Shown: positions 1 through 8,980, counted from the first letter of the stretch. The stretch: 64,000 nucleotides of DNA from Cyanobacteria bacterium SBLK (GCA_017746715.1 JAGHZQ010000052.1:1-64000), one strand, 5' to 3'. Numbers and translations: made by a program. Notes: a model not told the origin generated them from the letters alone.

Positions 1-13
1 AGGTTTCAAACCA

Positions 14-134
14 TTCTTGGTGTCTTTAGCGCAATAGTCCCACTCCGACTCCATCCCGAACTCGGTTGTGAAATGTTGCCGCGGCCACGATACTTGGAGG
101 GTTGCCTCCCGGCACAATAGCTCGATGCCAAGTT
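14..134 (+). rRNA. rrf: 5S ribosomal RNA
   Basis: The stretch contains the conserved 5S core (CATCCCGAACTCGGTTGTGA) and complementary ends: CTTGGTGTC at the 5' side pairs with GATGCCAAG at the 3' side. Length is about 120 nt, as expected. Flanking GGTTTC and GAAACC can form the longer processing stem typical of 5S at the end of an rRNA operon, so 16S and 23S should lie just left of the window. End positions are approximate by a few bases. Confidence 0.95.
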
Positions 135-144
135 CATTTTTGGA

Positions 145-176
145 AACCCTTTACCTATTAGGTAAGGGGTTTTTTA
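145..176 (+). terminator. Rho-independent terminator of the rRNA operon
   Basis: ACCCCTTACCTA-type arms (ACCCTTTACCTA and TAGGTAAGGGGT) form a hairpin followed by TTTTTT, directly after the 5S gene. It probably ends the rRNA transcript. Confidence 0.8.
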
Positions 177-204
177 ATTTGTTTGATTCTTCGATTTTTC
201 ACTA

Positions 205-1485
205 TTAGAATTTTCTTTTTACTCTTGTTTGCACGAATTTTTGGAAGAACTGGCAGTATTGTTCGTGACCTTCTGGAAAAATCACATTTAATATTAATGG
301 GTCATTTTTATCGCGAGGATCGCAAGGTCCTTCGATGACTTTTAATTCTCCATCAATGCGATCGCAGCGCACGGATTTGCGATTTTTCACTTCTCCTCGG
401 GAACTATCTATGTAGACTACGATATTATCGCGATCGCATTCTTTGCCAATAGACTGAATGAACTGCAAAAAATTGCGATCGCTGCCTCCCCGTCGCACCG
501 TAATTTGACCATTTTTCTCTTCTATCGTACTATTTACCGTATCGCCAACGCCAACAATAAGCGGCATTTCTCGAAGGTCAAAATTTTCTTTTGCAAGTTG
601 TAATAATTCTGCTTGTTTTCTCGGCGATCGACGAACGCTGAAATTTTCTCCTAAAGGATAACGACTCGTTCTTTGAAAATAGTAACGATTGAGAATGGCG
701 AGGACTCCCACCTCTTTCACCGCACCTTGTAACATAAACTGAAAATCTGTCGTTCCCGAATCATTTTTATCGGCAAAACGCACAATTTCTTTTCCCGTTT
801 CATCTCGTCCTAAATTGGGAGCGTAATGCACAAAAAACGAATTTTGTAAACCCTCATTTTTCGCTTCTTGCAAGAGTCGAGCCATCAAATTTTCCATCTC
901 TTTTTGCAAAGCAAGATAATCATTCGGACGATTGCAAAGTTGCTCGTAAATTGTATTGAGATTTGCCGTTGGCGACACTTTATTATCCAATACAGAAGCA
1001 TCAATATAAGTCTCAATTTGATGTTCGGGTAATAGATCGGGATGCGTTTGAAAAAAAGAACTTAGTCGATCGCGAATGCGTTGAGGAACTCGCGTTAAAA
1101 ACGTTAATTCGCGATCGCTAACCCCCGGATGCGAAACATTCCCGTAACAATCTTGCCACTGAACGCCTCCCGCACCCAAACCGGGTAAATATAAGCCCTG
1201 TTCTTTCACCAAATCTGCATTGCCAAATGCTCGTTCGATAATCCCTCGTACGCCTCGTTTACCGATATGTTCTCCATTCGTCAAAACGTAAAAATGTCCG
1301 AGAAGCGATCTCGCTGCTTCTACATATTTTGGCTCGATCGTTCGCGTCAGGGGATCTTTGACCAAACCCATGCAAACCCCATCCAGATCTTGGATGATTA
1401 ATACATTTTCTATCTCGCTTAAAATGCTTGCCAATTCATCGTGTTTTAACGAGAAAGAAGATTGGTTCAAAGCAGCAGAAGGCAT
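205..1485 (-). CDS. ggpP: Glucosylglycerol-phosphate phosphatase (GgpP/StpA)
   Basis: Removes phosphate from glucosylglycerol phosphate, the last step of glucosylglycerol synthesis, the main compatible solute of moderately salt-tolerant cyanobacteria. The protein follows the StpA family over its length: LIIQDLDGVCM near the N-terminus, FYVLTNGEHIGKRGV, YLPGLGAGGVQWQD, NSFFVHYAPNLGRDE and GDSGTTDFQFML-like segments, and IVGVGDTVNS plus VVYIDSSRGEVKNR near the C-terminus. The start at 1485 gives 426 residues, close to the roughly 420 of known StpA; an upstream in-frame start at 1527 would add 14 residues without homology. A GgtA-like transporter ATPase is encoded nearby, as in Synechocystis where stpA and ggtA are adjacent. 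The gene is divergent from the DegT gene. Confidence 0.93.
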   Translation of the reverse strand: MPSAALNQSSFSLKHDELASILSEIENVLIIQDLDGVCMGLVKDPLTRTIEPKYVEAARSLLGHFYVLTNGEHIGKRGVRGIIERAFGNADLVKEQGLYLPGLGAGGVQWQDCYGNVSHPGVSDRELTFLTRVPQRIRDRLSSFFQTHPDLLPEHQIETYIDASVLDNKVSPTANLNTIYEQLCNRPNDYLALQKEMENLMARLLQEAKNEGLQNSFFVHYAPNLGRDETGKEIVRFADKNDSGTTDFQFMLQGAVKEVGVLAILNRYYFQRTSRYPLGENFSVRRSPRKQAELLQLAKENFDLREMPLIVGVGDTVNSTIEEKNGQITVRRGGSDRNFLQFIQSIGKECDRDNIVVYIDSSRGEVKNRKSVRCDRIDGELKVIEGPCDPRDKNDPLILNVIFPEGHEQYCQFFQKFVQTRVKRKF

Positions 1486-1642
1486 AATCAAGATTCTCAG
1501 CATAACTCTTTGCCCAAACTGTATCATGGTATCGATTCGTTACGAATTGTGAATTGCGTATTGCCCGTGAAATTGCGTATTACAAACTCCCCCATGACAA
1601 AATGACAATTTTTTGATTTGATAGAAAGGATTTTTAGGTGTC

Positions 1643-2758
1643 GTGCGAGTGAACAATATTCCCCCCCTCGATCTAACCCGACAGTATCGACAGATTGCAG
1701 AAGAAGTCGATGCGAAAGTCCTCAATATCCTGAGATCGGGTCGTTATATTGGCGGTCAGTCCGTTGCAGACTTTGAAATAGCTTTTACTGCCTATATTGG
1801 TACGCAAGAATGCGTGGGTTGCAATTCAGGGACGGATGCGCTGTATTTGGCACTCCGCGCCCTGAATATTGGCGAAGGAGATGAAGTCATTACCAGTCCC
1901 TTCACTTTTATCGCCACGGCGGAAACAATTTCGGAAGTGAGGGCAACCCCCGTGTTTGTCGATATCGATCGCTCTACTTTCAATCTCGATAGCGATCGCC
2001 TCGAGGCGGCAATTACCCCAAAAACCAAGGCCATTCTCCCGGTTCACTTGTTCGGTCGTCCCGCAGATATGACGGGTTTAATGGCAGTTGCCCAAAAATA
2101 TAATGTATCGGTTATTGAAGACTGCGCCCAAGCAACGGGGGCGGAATGGATGGGTCAAAAAGTCGGGAATATCGGGAATATTGGGTGTTTTAGTTTCTTC
2201 CCCACCAAGAATTTAGGGGCGTTTGGGGATGGCGGTGCCGTAACGACGAATGACCCAGAAATTGCCGCGATGGTACGGATGCTGAAAGAACACGGGCAAA
2301 AACAACGCTACATTCACGATGCGATTGGAGTAAACAGTCGTTTGGATGCCCTACAAGCAGCAATTTTAACAATTAAATTGCGCTATCTCGATGAATGGAA
2401 TGAAAAGCGATCGCGCCTCGCCCAGCGCTATCGAGAACTACTGCAATCTTGTTCGCAAATTGCTCTACCCTCAACCCCAGAACAAGGGAAATCGGTATGG
2501 AATCAATTTACCATTCGCATTCTCTCGGGAAAACGAGATGAAGTGCGCGATCGCTTGCAAGAAAAGGGCATTAGTTCGATGATTTATTATCCCCGCCCCC
2601 TTCATTTACAGCCCGTTTATCAACATCTCAATTATCAAGCGGGACAATTGCCCAATTCCGAAAGCGTTGCCGATGAAGTGCTTTCTCTCCCCATGTTTCC
2701 CGAGCTTTCCGAAGAAGAACAGGATCGTGTCGTTTATGGATTGAAAGATTGTTTTTAA
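1643..2758 (+). CDS. DegT/DnrJ/EryC1/StrS-family PLP aminotransferase
   Basis: A 371-residue fold-type I PLP enzyme of the sugar aminotransferase family, which usually transaminates nucleotide-linked keto-sugars for surface polysaccharide or glycan synthesis. Visible family marks are CNSGTDALYLALRAL, the VIEDCAQATGA aspartate region and FFPTKNLGAFGDGG, where K189 is the expected Schiff-base lysine, then RLDALQAAIL. It begins with GTG at 1643; a second GTG six bases on is an alternative. It is divergent from ggpP and about 70 bases before the ABC ATPase, so it splits the ggpP-ggtA neighbourhood. The exact sugar substrate cannot be inferred. Confidence 0.9.
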   Translation: MRVNNIPPLDLTRQYRQIAEEVDAKVLNILRSGRYIGGQSVADFEIAFTAYIGTQECVGCNSGTDALYLALRALNIGEGDEVITSPFTFIATAETISEVRATPVFVDIDRSTFNLDSDRLEAAITPKTKAILPVHLFGRPADMTGLMAVAQKYNVSVIEDCAQATGAEWMGQKVGNIGNIGCFSFFPTKNLGAFGDGGAVTTNDPEIAAMVRMLKEHGQKQRYIHDAIGVNSRLDALQAAILTIKLRYLDEWNEKRSRLAQRYRELLQSCSQIALPSTPEQGKSVWNQFTIRILSGKRDEVRDRLQEKGISSMIYYPRPLHLQPVYQHLNYQAGQLPNSESVADEVLSLPMFPELSEEEQDRVVYGLKDCF

Positions 2759-2829
2759 GTTTAATCATGGCGATTGATGGTAGTCTTACTTTAATGCTTC
2801 TCCTTTTTATTAATAAAAGTTAAACAATC

Positions 2830-3894
2830 GTGGCTACCTTAAAATTACAAAGTTTACGCAAACAATTTGCCCCCAATGTCGTTCCCGTAAAAGATATTAG
2901 TTTAACGGTGGAAGATGGGGAATTTTTAACGTTACTCGGACCGTCGGGATGCGGGAAATCGACGTTACTGCGTTTAATTGCGGGTTTGGAACAACCCACG
3001 GCAGGGCAAATTGTCGTCGGAGAAAATAACTTAACCCATGCGCCCCCGGGCGATCGCAATATGGCGATGGTATTTCAGAGTTACGCTCTTTACCCTCACA
3101 TGACCGTTGCCGAAAATATTGCCGCTTCCTTGAAAATTCGCAAAACCCCCAAACCGGAAATTCAACAGCGCGTTAGTACCGTTGCCGAAACATTGGGACT
3201 CTCTCATTTACTCGATCGCAAACCGGGTCAGCTTTCTGGTGGACAGCGACAACGCGTTGCCTTGGCTCGCGCTTTAGTGAGAAATCCAGAGGTATTCCTT
3301 CTTGACGAACCCTTGAGCAATCTCGATGCACTTTTAAGAGAACAAGTTCGCGAGGAATTAAAGCAATTATTTGAAACTCAAAATAAACCCGTTGTTTACG
3401 TCACCCACGACCAAACCGAGGCGATGACGCTATCGAGTAAAGTGGCCGTTCTTCTCGATGGGTTAGTACAGCAATTAGACCCCCCCAGTCGCATTTATAC
3501 CCATCCTGCCAATAAATTTGTTGCGGGATTTGTGGGCAGTCCCCAGATGAATTTACTATCTTTGAAATGCCAAGGATATCGCGCAATTTTAGGCGAATTT
3601 TCCCTACCTTTACCGTCTTTGTCTTCTCAACCCGAGGCGATCGATATTGGCATTCGTCCGGAAGATTTAAGCCTTGCAACAGAAGACGATGAAATTACCG
3701 TTCGAGGCGATGTTTTCTTGGTTGAAAACTTCGGTCGAGAATTGTTAGCAAGCATGAAAATTAACGGTTCAAATGATGTTCTTCGCATTCTTATCGAACC
3801 CGATCGCCAATGGGAAAAAGAAGGTTTAAAGTTGGCAATTAATCCCCATCGCATTCATTGGTTTGACGCGAAAACTGGCGATCGATTGAATTAA
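2830..3894 (+). CDS. ggtA: ABC transporter ATP-binding protein, MalK/UgpC type (GgtA-like)
   Basis: Energises a sugar- or osmolyte-type ABC importer at the cytoplasmic membrane. Walker A is GPSGCGKST (about residues 38-46), the Q-loop lies in VFQSYALYPHMT, the signature is LSGGQRQRVALARAL, Walker B is VFLLDEPLSNLDA and the switch histidine is in VTHDQTEAM. A C-terminal TOBE-like regulatory domain follows (about residues 240-354), as in MalK and UgpC. In Synechocystis the GgtA subunit for glucosylglycerol uptake sits beside stpA, and ggpP is close by here, so GgtA is the best guess. No permease or binding protein is in the window. The start is GTG 2830. The 3' end overlaps the convergent CobT-like gene by 4 nt. 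Confidence 0.85.
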   Translation: MATLKLQSLRKQFAPNVVPVKDISLTVEDGEFLTLLGPSGCGKSTLLRLIAGLEQPTAGQIVVGENNLTHAPPGDRNMAMVFQSYALYPHMTVAENIAASLKIRKTPKPEIQQRVSTVAETLGLSHLLDRKPGQLSGGQRQRVALARALVRNPEVFLLDEPLSNLDALLREQVREELKQLFETQNKPVVYVTHDQTEAMTLSSKVAVLLDGLVQQLDPPSRIYTHPANKFVAGFVGSPQMNLLSLKCQGYRAILGEFSLPLPSLSSQPEAIDIGIRPEDLSLATEDDEITVRGDVFLVENFGRELLASMKINGSNDVLRILIEPDRQWEKEGLKLAINPHRIHWFDAKTGDRLN

Positions 3895-4991
3895 TTATCA
3901 GTGATTAGTAATCGATTGGCGATCGCGTCGATTTCGGTAACGAGGCGATCGTTGTGCCAATTTTCCCGTAAATGTGCCGCGATCGCGCATCCTCCCGCCC
4001 CGACTCCTTCTTTCACATAACCTCTTTCATAAGCGCGCAAATTCTCAAAGTGAGAATAGGTAAAATCGAGTTGCGTTGCTAAAAGAGGCACATTTGCGAT
4101 CGCTTCGGCTAATCCGACAGTATCTCCTGTCGCATCTTCGGCAACCCATCGCGTGGTGCCGACAACAATACGATCGCTGCGATAAGGTAATGAATGGAGG
4201 TTTGCGATCGCTTCCAAAAGGGCGTAAACTGCCAGCATTTGCGTTCCTCCTGCCAATAAAACCCCGCATTGACGACTCGCGGAGATCGCCATCCCTGCAA
4301 CGACGATTTGCATGGGATCCCCCACGGCAGCCACTAACTTTAATGGATCGCTTTTTTGTGAAAGAGAGATTGTATTTAATCCTTGTTGCGCGATCGCCCA
4401 TTTTTGTTCGTGGTTGCAACTGGGATGAGAACTGTTCGTTTTTCCTCTCGCAGCAAAACCCAAACCCGTTAGCACGCTTAATGCTGTCGTCGTTCCTCCC
4501 ACAACGCATTCTCCAATAATTAAGTAACTACTGGGTATTTGTCGTGTTAATTTTTCCCCCCAAAAGAGACCGCGATCGAGTAAGTTTTTAACGATAGATA
4601 GGGGAAGTGCTTTCCCAGTAGAAATGCACTTTGCCGGTTGTCCTCCCAAGGCGATCGCGGGGACGGAAGGAGGGTGAGGCAAACCCGCATCAAAGAGCCA
4701 AAGGGGGATGTTTAGCGTTTCTATAACCGCCCGAGAAATGAGGACGGGAGAGGCTCCAATATGGAGAGGAGGAAGAGGATATTGAGGATTGGGTTTAACG
4801 CCGTTTGCGAGAAATTCAGCATCGGCGATCGCGGTATATTTACGATCTTCTGGAGTCGCACCAGCAGCCGAAATTCCCTCAATTAATCCGGTTTCCGTAA
4901 AGCCTAAAACACAGACAAAATGCGGCAATTTTCGGCGATATTTCTCGAGCCAGTTTTGTCCCCGTTCTAGTTGAGTGTAAATTTTTATCAA
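3891..4991 (-). CDS. CobT-like nicotinate-nucleotide phosphoribosyltransferase (UPF0284 family)
   Basis: A 366-residue member of the cyanobacterial/archaeal family related to CobT, proposed to activate the lower ligand of cobamides by transferring phosphoribose from nicotinate mononucleotide. Glycine-rich segments typical of the family are visible: LIIGECVVGGTTTAL in the middle, VAAVGDPMQIVVAGMA and VLLAGGTQMLAVYAL, and YVKEGVGAGGCAIAA near the C-terminus. The segment with ISAAGATPEDRKYTAIADAE lies near residue 40. It converges on the ABC ATPase gene with a 4-nt overlap. Function is by family; no other cobalamin gene is adjacent, although a chelatase H-type gene lies at 55.8 kb. Confidence 0.8.
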   Translation of the reverse strand: MIKIYTQLERGQNWLEKYRRKLPHFVCVLGFTETGLIEGISAAGATPEDRKYTAIADAEFLANGVKPNPQYPLPPLHIGASPVLISRAVIETLNIPLWLFDAGLPHPPSVPAIALGGQPAKCISTGKALPLSIVKNLLDRGLFWGEKLTRQIPSSYLIIGECVVGGTTTALSVLTGLGFAARGKTNSSHPSCNHEQKWAIAQQGLNTISLSQKSDPLKLVAAVGDPMQIVVAGMAISASRQCGVLLAGGTQMLAVYALLEAIANLHSLPYRSDRIVVGTTRWVAEDATGDTVGLAEAIANVPLLATQLDFTYSHFENLRAYERGYVKEGVGAGGCAIAAHLRENWHNDRLVTEIDAIANRLLITDN

Positions 4992-5067
4992 ATTTGTTGT
5001 TTGTTGTTTGGCTCTGGGAGTAATTGGTTAGATAGCGATCGCAATTCTTATCATTATCAGACCTGCT

Positions 5068-5607
5068 TTACTGATATAAATCATCCAAATGAACAGGAGT
5101 TTTAGAAAATACTTGTCTCAATTGAGCGCGAATTTGACTTCTTTGTACTCGTCCTGCGATCGCTTGACAAATATCGGCATGGGAAACATTATTTTGATTG
5201 GCCGTATCGTACACGCAAAATGCTCTGCGATTGTCATCAGTTTTAATGGATCGAATATCAGAACAAATCGCGAAAATCGCTCCAAAAAAAGTTCTTGTTT
5301 TACCTCGTTGTTTGTCCAGATTTAATTTGTATTGAACTTTCTCAAATAGTTCTTCTTTGGAACAATATGCTTGGCGATTGACGGACATTCCTTTATTTTC
5401 AACATCGTCAAAAGCGAGGGGTTTAATTGTCCCAGTTTCTTCATCGATATGAATTGGTGAATAAATCTGTCTGATTAACCTTTCCTCATCTCCTACAATT
5501 TTAGGGGAGTAGCTGCTAACTGAAACAGTTTCACAATTACATTCAGGATCGTTAGTTTGTACGAATTTGCATTTTGATGGTGCTGTCAGGATATCCGAGC
5601 AATTCAT
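5068..5607 (-). CDS. Hypothetical protein, third gene of an AT-rich unit
   Basis: A 179-residue soluble protein that I do not recognise. The N-terminal 30 residues hold four cysteines (MNCSD, SKCKF, DPECNCETV). The rest is mixed and hydrophilic, with no signal peptide or membrane segment. The start codon lies inside the preceding gene, giving a 56-nt overlap in a different frame; the next in-frame Met is about 70 codons later, so the overlapping start is likely real and suggests translational coupling. It is the last gene of a three-gene minus-strand unit. Confidence 0.6.
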   Translation of the reverse strand: MNCSDILTAPSKCKFVQTNDPECNCETVSVSSYSPKIVGDEERLIRQIYSPIHIDEETGTIKPLAFDDVENKGMSVNRQAYCSKEELFEKVQYKLNLDKQRGKTRTFFGAIFAICSDIRSIKTDDNRRAFCVYDTANQNNVSHADICQAIAGRVQRSQIRAQLRQVFSKTPVHLDDLYQ

Positions 5608-6400
5608 AATAACTCAATGAAATTTTTTGCAGTAGCTTGTATAAAGCTACAGGAAATTGCATATCTGGGATAAGAGTAATAGATTCTTCTCCTATTTCAA
5701 ACTTTCCATCCGTCCCATAATACCAGAATGTACTATCTCCTTCAAAACAAACTTCCGCATAAATATCATCTTTTTCCCAATATAAACCCACGGTTCCACT
5801 TCCTCCTATCATAGGTTTTGGAACTTTGATAGATTGAGGTAGTTGCTTAACAAAAAAAATGCAGTCTTGAATAGTTTGTGTTGTAGGGGCGACACCATCA
5901 TAACCGTCCCAATCATTCGGTAAAGTCAAGTAGGTATTAAGAGTTTTTATGAGAGAAGTACATTTACTGTACCAAGTTAAGGGCAAATCTTGTTTAACCA
6001 GAAATTTTTCTTTTGTTTCTTTTGAGAGATTTTGAAGATAACTATTGTCATCTTCAAACCATTTTATAGCTTCTTCGTAACTAGGTTGATAAGGAGGGAA
6101 GAATAAATTTTTCACAAAATCAAATAACGAAATAACTATAGCTAAGACAATAGCTACAGTGATAAGAATTATGAGAATCAGTCCAAATGGTATGGCAAGA
6201 ATCGCAATAATATACTTGGGAACATTTATATCTAGAGATGAAGAATCAGAAACAGTCAAAATAACTCTAGAAGTTTCTGGTTTTGTAGTATTTCCTTGTC
6301 CAATACCAAATAATAAATTTTTGACAACATTTAGTTTTATTCCTGTGAATTTTTCATTTTCAATTTTTTGAATAGGAAAATTCTCAATAAGATAAACCAT
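5552..6400 (-). CDS. Hypothetical membrane-anchored protein, second gene of the unit
   Basis: A 282-residue protein with a strong hydrophobic stretch at about residues 60-95 (AILAIPFGLILIILITVAIV), a tether with roughly 60 residues before it and a 180-residue soluble domain after it. The soluble part contains a LPNDWDGYDGVAPT segment followed by GSGTVGLYWE and FEGDSTFWYYG; the pattern NWDGYG.xPP recurs in uncharacterised bacterial proteins, but I cannot name a function. ATG 6398-6400 has an excellent AAAGGAGG ribosome site just upstream; a TTG six codons earlier is less likely. It starts 1 nt after the stop codon of the GNAT-like gene and overlaps the next gene by 56 nt. Confidence 0.7.
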   Translation of the reverse strand: MVYLIENFPIQKIENEKFTGIKLNVVKNLLFGIGQGNTTKPETSRVILTVSDSSSLDINVPKYIIAILAIPFGLILIILITVAIVLAIVISLFDFVKNLFFPPYQPSYEEAIKWFEDDNSYLQNLSKETKEKFLVKQDLPLTWYSKCTSLIKTLNTYLTLPNDWDGYDGVAPTTQTIQDCIFFVKQLPQSIKVPKPMIGGSGTVGLYWEKDDIYAEVCFEGDSTFWYYGTDGKFEIGEESITLIPDMQFPVALYKLLQKISLSYYELLGYPDSTIKMQIRTN

Positions 6401-6401
6401 T

Positions 6402-6935
6402 TTAAACCTCCTTTTCAAAATAATTTCTTTTTCCAGAAAAGCCCTTCATTTTATACTTAAACCCTAAATTTTTGTATACCTCAATAAGTTCTAAATTTGG
6501 TTCGATCAATCTCAAATATTTTTTCCTCATTAATTTGGCGTATTCCATACCAACTACAAGAATTATATTCAAGATGTATCCTTTCAATGGCTGTGTGAGC
6601 AGTAGAGACTCCTCAAGATAATGAATTGCATGATAAGTAGAGTCTTTGGATAAATATCCCAAAGATAAGCCACATAATTCATCTTGACTCCAGACTGCAA
6701 CATCAAACCGTCTCTTTTCTGGATACTGCTTATCATTATACTGTTTTTTCTCAATCCAAGACAAACTACCATTCAGTAGTTCGCGATCGCTATTAGATTT
6801 CCACGTATTCGACCAAGCCGTTAAAGCGACATCATCGATTCTACTCAATCTTACGGGTTTATCCAAGATTCTAGTAAACTCGCCCTCTACATATTCAAAA
6901 ACTGCATCTAACGGAGTTTTTTGTATTGGTGTCAT
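6402..6935 (-). CDS. GNAT-like acetyltransferase, first gene of the unit
   Basis: A 177-residue protein whose C-terminal half resembles GNAT N-acetyltransferases: a beta strand with SLGYLSKD, a helix beginning after YILNIILVVGMEYAKLM, then LRLIEPNLELIEVYKNLGFKYK, close to the usual N..l..fYeklGF ending. The classical acetyl-CoA loop (Q/RxxGxG/A) is not obvious, so it may be a diverged or non-catalytic member. The N-terminal half (DAVFEYVEGEFTRILDKPV) has no recognisable domain. It leads an operon with the membrane protein and the 179-residue protein, with 1-nt spacing and then a 56-nt overlap. Confidence 0.65.
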   Translation of the reverse strand: MTPIQKTPLDAVFEYVEGEFTRILDKPVRLSRIDDVALTAWSNTWKSNSDRELLNGSLSWIEKKQYNDKQYPEKRRFDVAVWSQDELCGLSLGYLSKDSTYHAIHYLEESLLLTQPLKGYILNIILVVGMEYAKLMRKKYLRLIEPNLELIEVYKNLGFKYKMKGFSGKRNYFEKEV

Positions 6936-6964
6936 AAATCATTAAAAAATCATAGGATTTTGAT

Positions 6965-8761
6965 TTATAGTTCTATTTTGTGCACGACATCTAAACCTTG
7001 CAAAAATCCTCGATCCTCGCTGATATGAGGGATCTTGAGATGACCGTCAGACATTCCTTTATTTAGTTGTCGCTGACGCACGATCGCAAAACTTCCGGGG
7101 GCTAAAATTTGTAAGCGAGGGGGAGGAACTTCCGACGATCGCACCGTTGTATAAGGATTATTAAATTCCCCCAACCAATACTCAAAACGCTGGAGAAATT
7201 TTTGAGGATCGTCTAAAGTTTGTCTGTCGGTGAGTTCGATATTCACTAAATAGCGAGAAGGGAACTCATTGTCGGATAGAGTAATGCAAAAATCATCCAA
7301 ATCTAGATTAAATTCTTGACTCAATACCTGCATAACTTGCGTAGCGTGAAACTCCGTTGTTTTTTCCGTCGTTGCCGATAATAACCCTCCGCGTCGGTGG
7401 CGAAAAACGATAATCGGAGTCTGTTCGTAGAATCCCAAAATTTCCACTACATCGCCGATATCATAGCGATAAATGCCGCTATAACTGGTAACGAGCATGC
7501 GATAGCGCTGACCGATTTTAACTTCAGTCGGTAACAGAGTTGTTGGATTATCCTTATCCCAATCTTCCTCCGGAATAAACTCGTAAAAACCACTCTCAAT
7601 CGATAAAATATTGCCTTCTTGGTTCAAATCGTAACCAATGCCAAAAGTCCCTTCCGCACTGCCATAAACGCCGCCAAAAATGGGTGTATCTCCGAAATAA
7701 TCGGGGAAGCGCTGGAAATAAAAATCCGAGGTGCCTCCCATAGCCGTGAGAACTAAAGCCAAATCCGGCCAGGCTAATTTAGGCGTTAGTTTTCCGTGGG
7801 AATCTAAGATTTTTTCTAAGCGATCGGCGCATTGGGGATTTGCCTGTAATCTTTGTTCTAATTGGCTGCGTAACTCGGGAGCAATTTTGACCCAATCCGC
7901 GATCGCTCCTCTTCGTAAATCCGCCACTAAACCCGCCGCATATTTCTCTAAATAACCGCAAGTCCGCAAAATTAACATCGGGAAATTATTCGCAATTTGT
8001 CCCACCGCAGAATTGCCCAAAGCAAATAATAAGCAAACATAATGGCGCGACACGCTATCGGCAATTTTTAGACAATCGTAGGGCATTGCTAAAAGCGGGC
8101 GATACATTAAATGATTGCTGCGAATGCTGCCCACTGTCACGGGTCCGTAATTAATGCCGCCATCAGTAATGCCTTGAATATTGATAGAATTTGTATTTAA
8201 AACTTTACCTAATTTAAAGGAGCGTTTCCCTCCTTCATAAGGAGGGAGGTGATATGGTCGCTCCCCCTCTGTTCCCCCTTCATAAGAGGGGAGGTGATAT
8301 GGTCGCTCCCCCTCTGTTCCCCCTTCATGGTGACGCAACGTATCTTTAGCGCGTTTTTCCAATGCTTCGATCGCAAAGCCAAAAGCCGCTAAATTCGGTT
8401 TTGCTAAATTCTTTTGATAGCGTCGGGTGACGGGAATGCGCTTGCGTTTCCCCGTAGAGCCGCTCGTTAAACTGACATAAATGACCGGATCGGGATTGAG
8501 AATATTTTGTTCGCCTTTAGCAATGCGTTCCGTATAGGGATCGTAACTGCTGTAAGGAAGGATGGGAACGCGATCGCGAAATTGCTCTACTGTTGTAATC
8601 TTGCCAAGACCGAATTTTTTTCCCAGTTCTGTCTCTTCGTGCGATCGCAGCATCTCCAGCAAAAATCGTTCCTGTACGGCTTCAAGTTGTTGCGTTTTGC
8701 GAATGAAATCATTTTTGGCACGTCGAGTGATAGCACGAAGAACGGGAAAAATTAAATCCAT
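6965..8761 (-). CDS. GH3-family acyl-adenylating enzyme
   Basis: A 598-residue member of the GH3 family, ANL-superfamily enzymes that adenylate a carboxylic acid and conjugate it to an amino acid or amine; the bacterial substrates are largely unknown. The phosphate-binding loop SLTSGSTGKRKRIPVT is at about residues 95-110. FGGVYGSAEGTFG and YRYDIGDVVEILGFY correspond to later ANL motifs, and RRGGLLSATTEKTTE begins the mobile C-terminal domain. Residues about 144-182 are not family sequence but an in-frame array of a 45-nt repeat (15-residue unit EGGTEGERPYHLP plus two). The next gene upstream on this strand is an alpha-oxoamine synthase, so an acyl-amino-ketone or acyl-amide pathway is possible but unproven. 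Confidence 0.85.
   Translation of the reverse strand: MDLIFPVLRAITRRAKNDFIRKTQQLEAVQERFLLEMLRSHEETELGKKFGLGKITTVEQFRDRVPILPYSSYDPYTERIAKGEQNILNPDPVIYVSLTSGSTGKRKRIPVTRRYQKNLAKPNLAAFGFAIEALEKRAKDTLRHHEGGTEGERPYHLPSYEGGTEGERPYHLPPYEGGKRSFKLGKVLNTNSINIQGITDGGINYGPVTVGSIRSNHLMYRPLLAMPYDCLKIADSVSRHYVCLLFALGNSAVGQIANNFPMLILRTCGYLEKYAAGLVADLRRGAIADWVKIAPELRSQLEQRLQANPQCADRLEKILDSHGKLTPKLAWPDLALVLTAMGGTSDFYFQRFPDYFGDTPIFGGVYGSAEGTFGIGYDLNQEGNILSIESGFYEFIPEEDWDKDNPTTLLPTEVKIGQRYRMLVTSYSGIYRYDIGDVVEILGFYEQTPIIVFRHRRGGLLSATTEKTTEFHATQVMQVLSQEFNLDLDDFCITLSDNEFPSRYLVNIELTDRQTLDDPQKFLQRFEYWLGEFNNPYTTVRSSEVPPPRLQILAPGSFAIVRQRQLNKGMSDGHLKIPHISEDRGFLQGLDVVHKIEL
8227..8330. repeat. 45-nt tandem repeat inside the GH3 gene
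   Basis: CCTTCAT begins at 8232, 8277 and 8322, an exact 45-nt period. Each unit has a palindromic CCTCCTTCATAAGGAGG-type core followed by GGTGATATGGTCGCTCCC. Because 45 is a multiple of three the gene stays open and gains 15 residues per copy. Confidence 0.9.
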
Positions 8762-8951
8762 TGGTTATTTACACTGAGGGCAGTCGAAGTGTTGGTTATT
8801 GGTTATCAGTTATTTACACTGGCTTTGGCAGGCTCAGCAGCCGCGAAGCCGAAATGTTGGCGATCGGTTATTGGTTTTCCCTCTTGGGAGAGGATAGAGG
8901 TGGATTGTTATTAATTATTAATGGAAAACGAACAACAAACAACCAATAACA

Positions 8952-8980
8952 AAACAACCGCGCCTAAGCGCGGTTGTTTT
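8952..8980. terminator. Terminator hairpin between the oxoamine synthase and GH3 genes
   Basis: AAACAACCGCG-CCTAAG-CGCGGTTGTTTT forms a strong hairpin with an A-run on one side and a T-run on the other, so it could work in both directions. On the minus strand it lies right after the stop codon of the oxoamine synthase gene and should end that transcript, leaving GH3 with its own promoter. The 8762-8930 stretch otherwise holds imperfect copies of a dispersed GTTGGTTATT / GCGAAGCCGAA-type repeat. Confidence 0.75.

Noticed and set aside
4076..4519. Long plus-strand frame opposite the CobT-like gene
   Set aside because: It lies fully antisense to a conserved gene and has no recognisable protein features.
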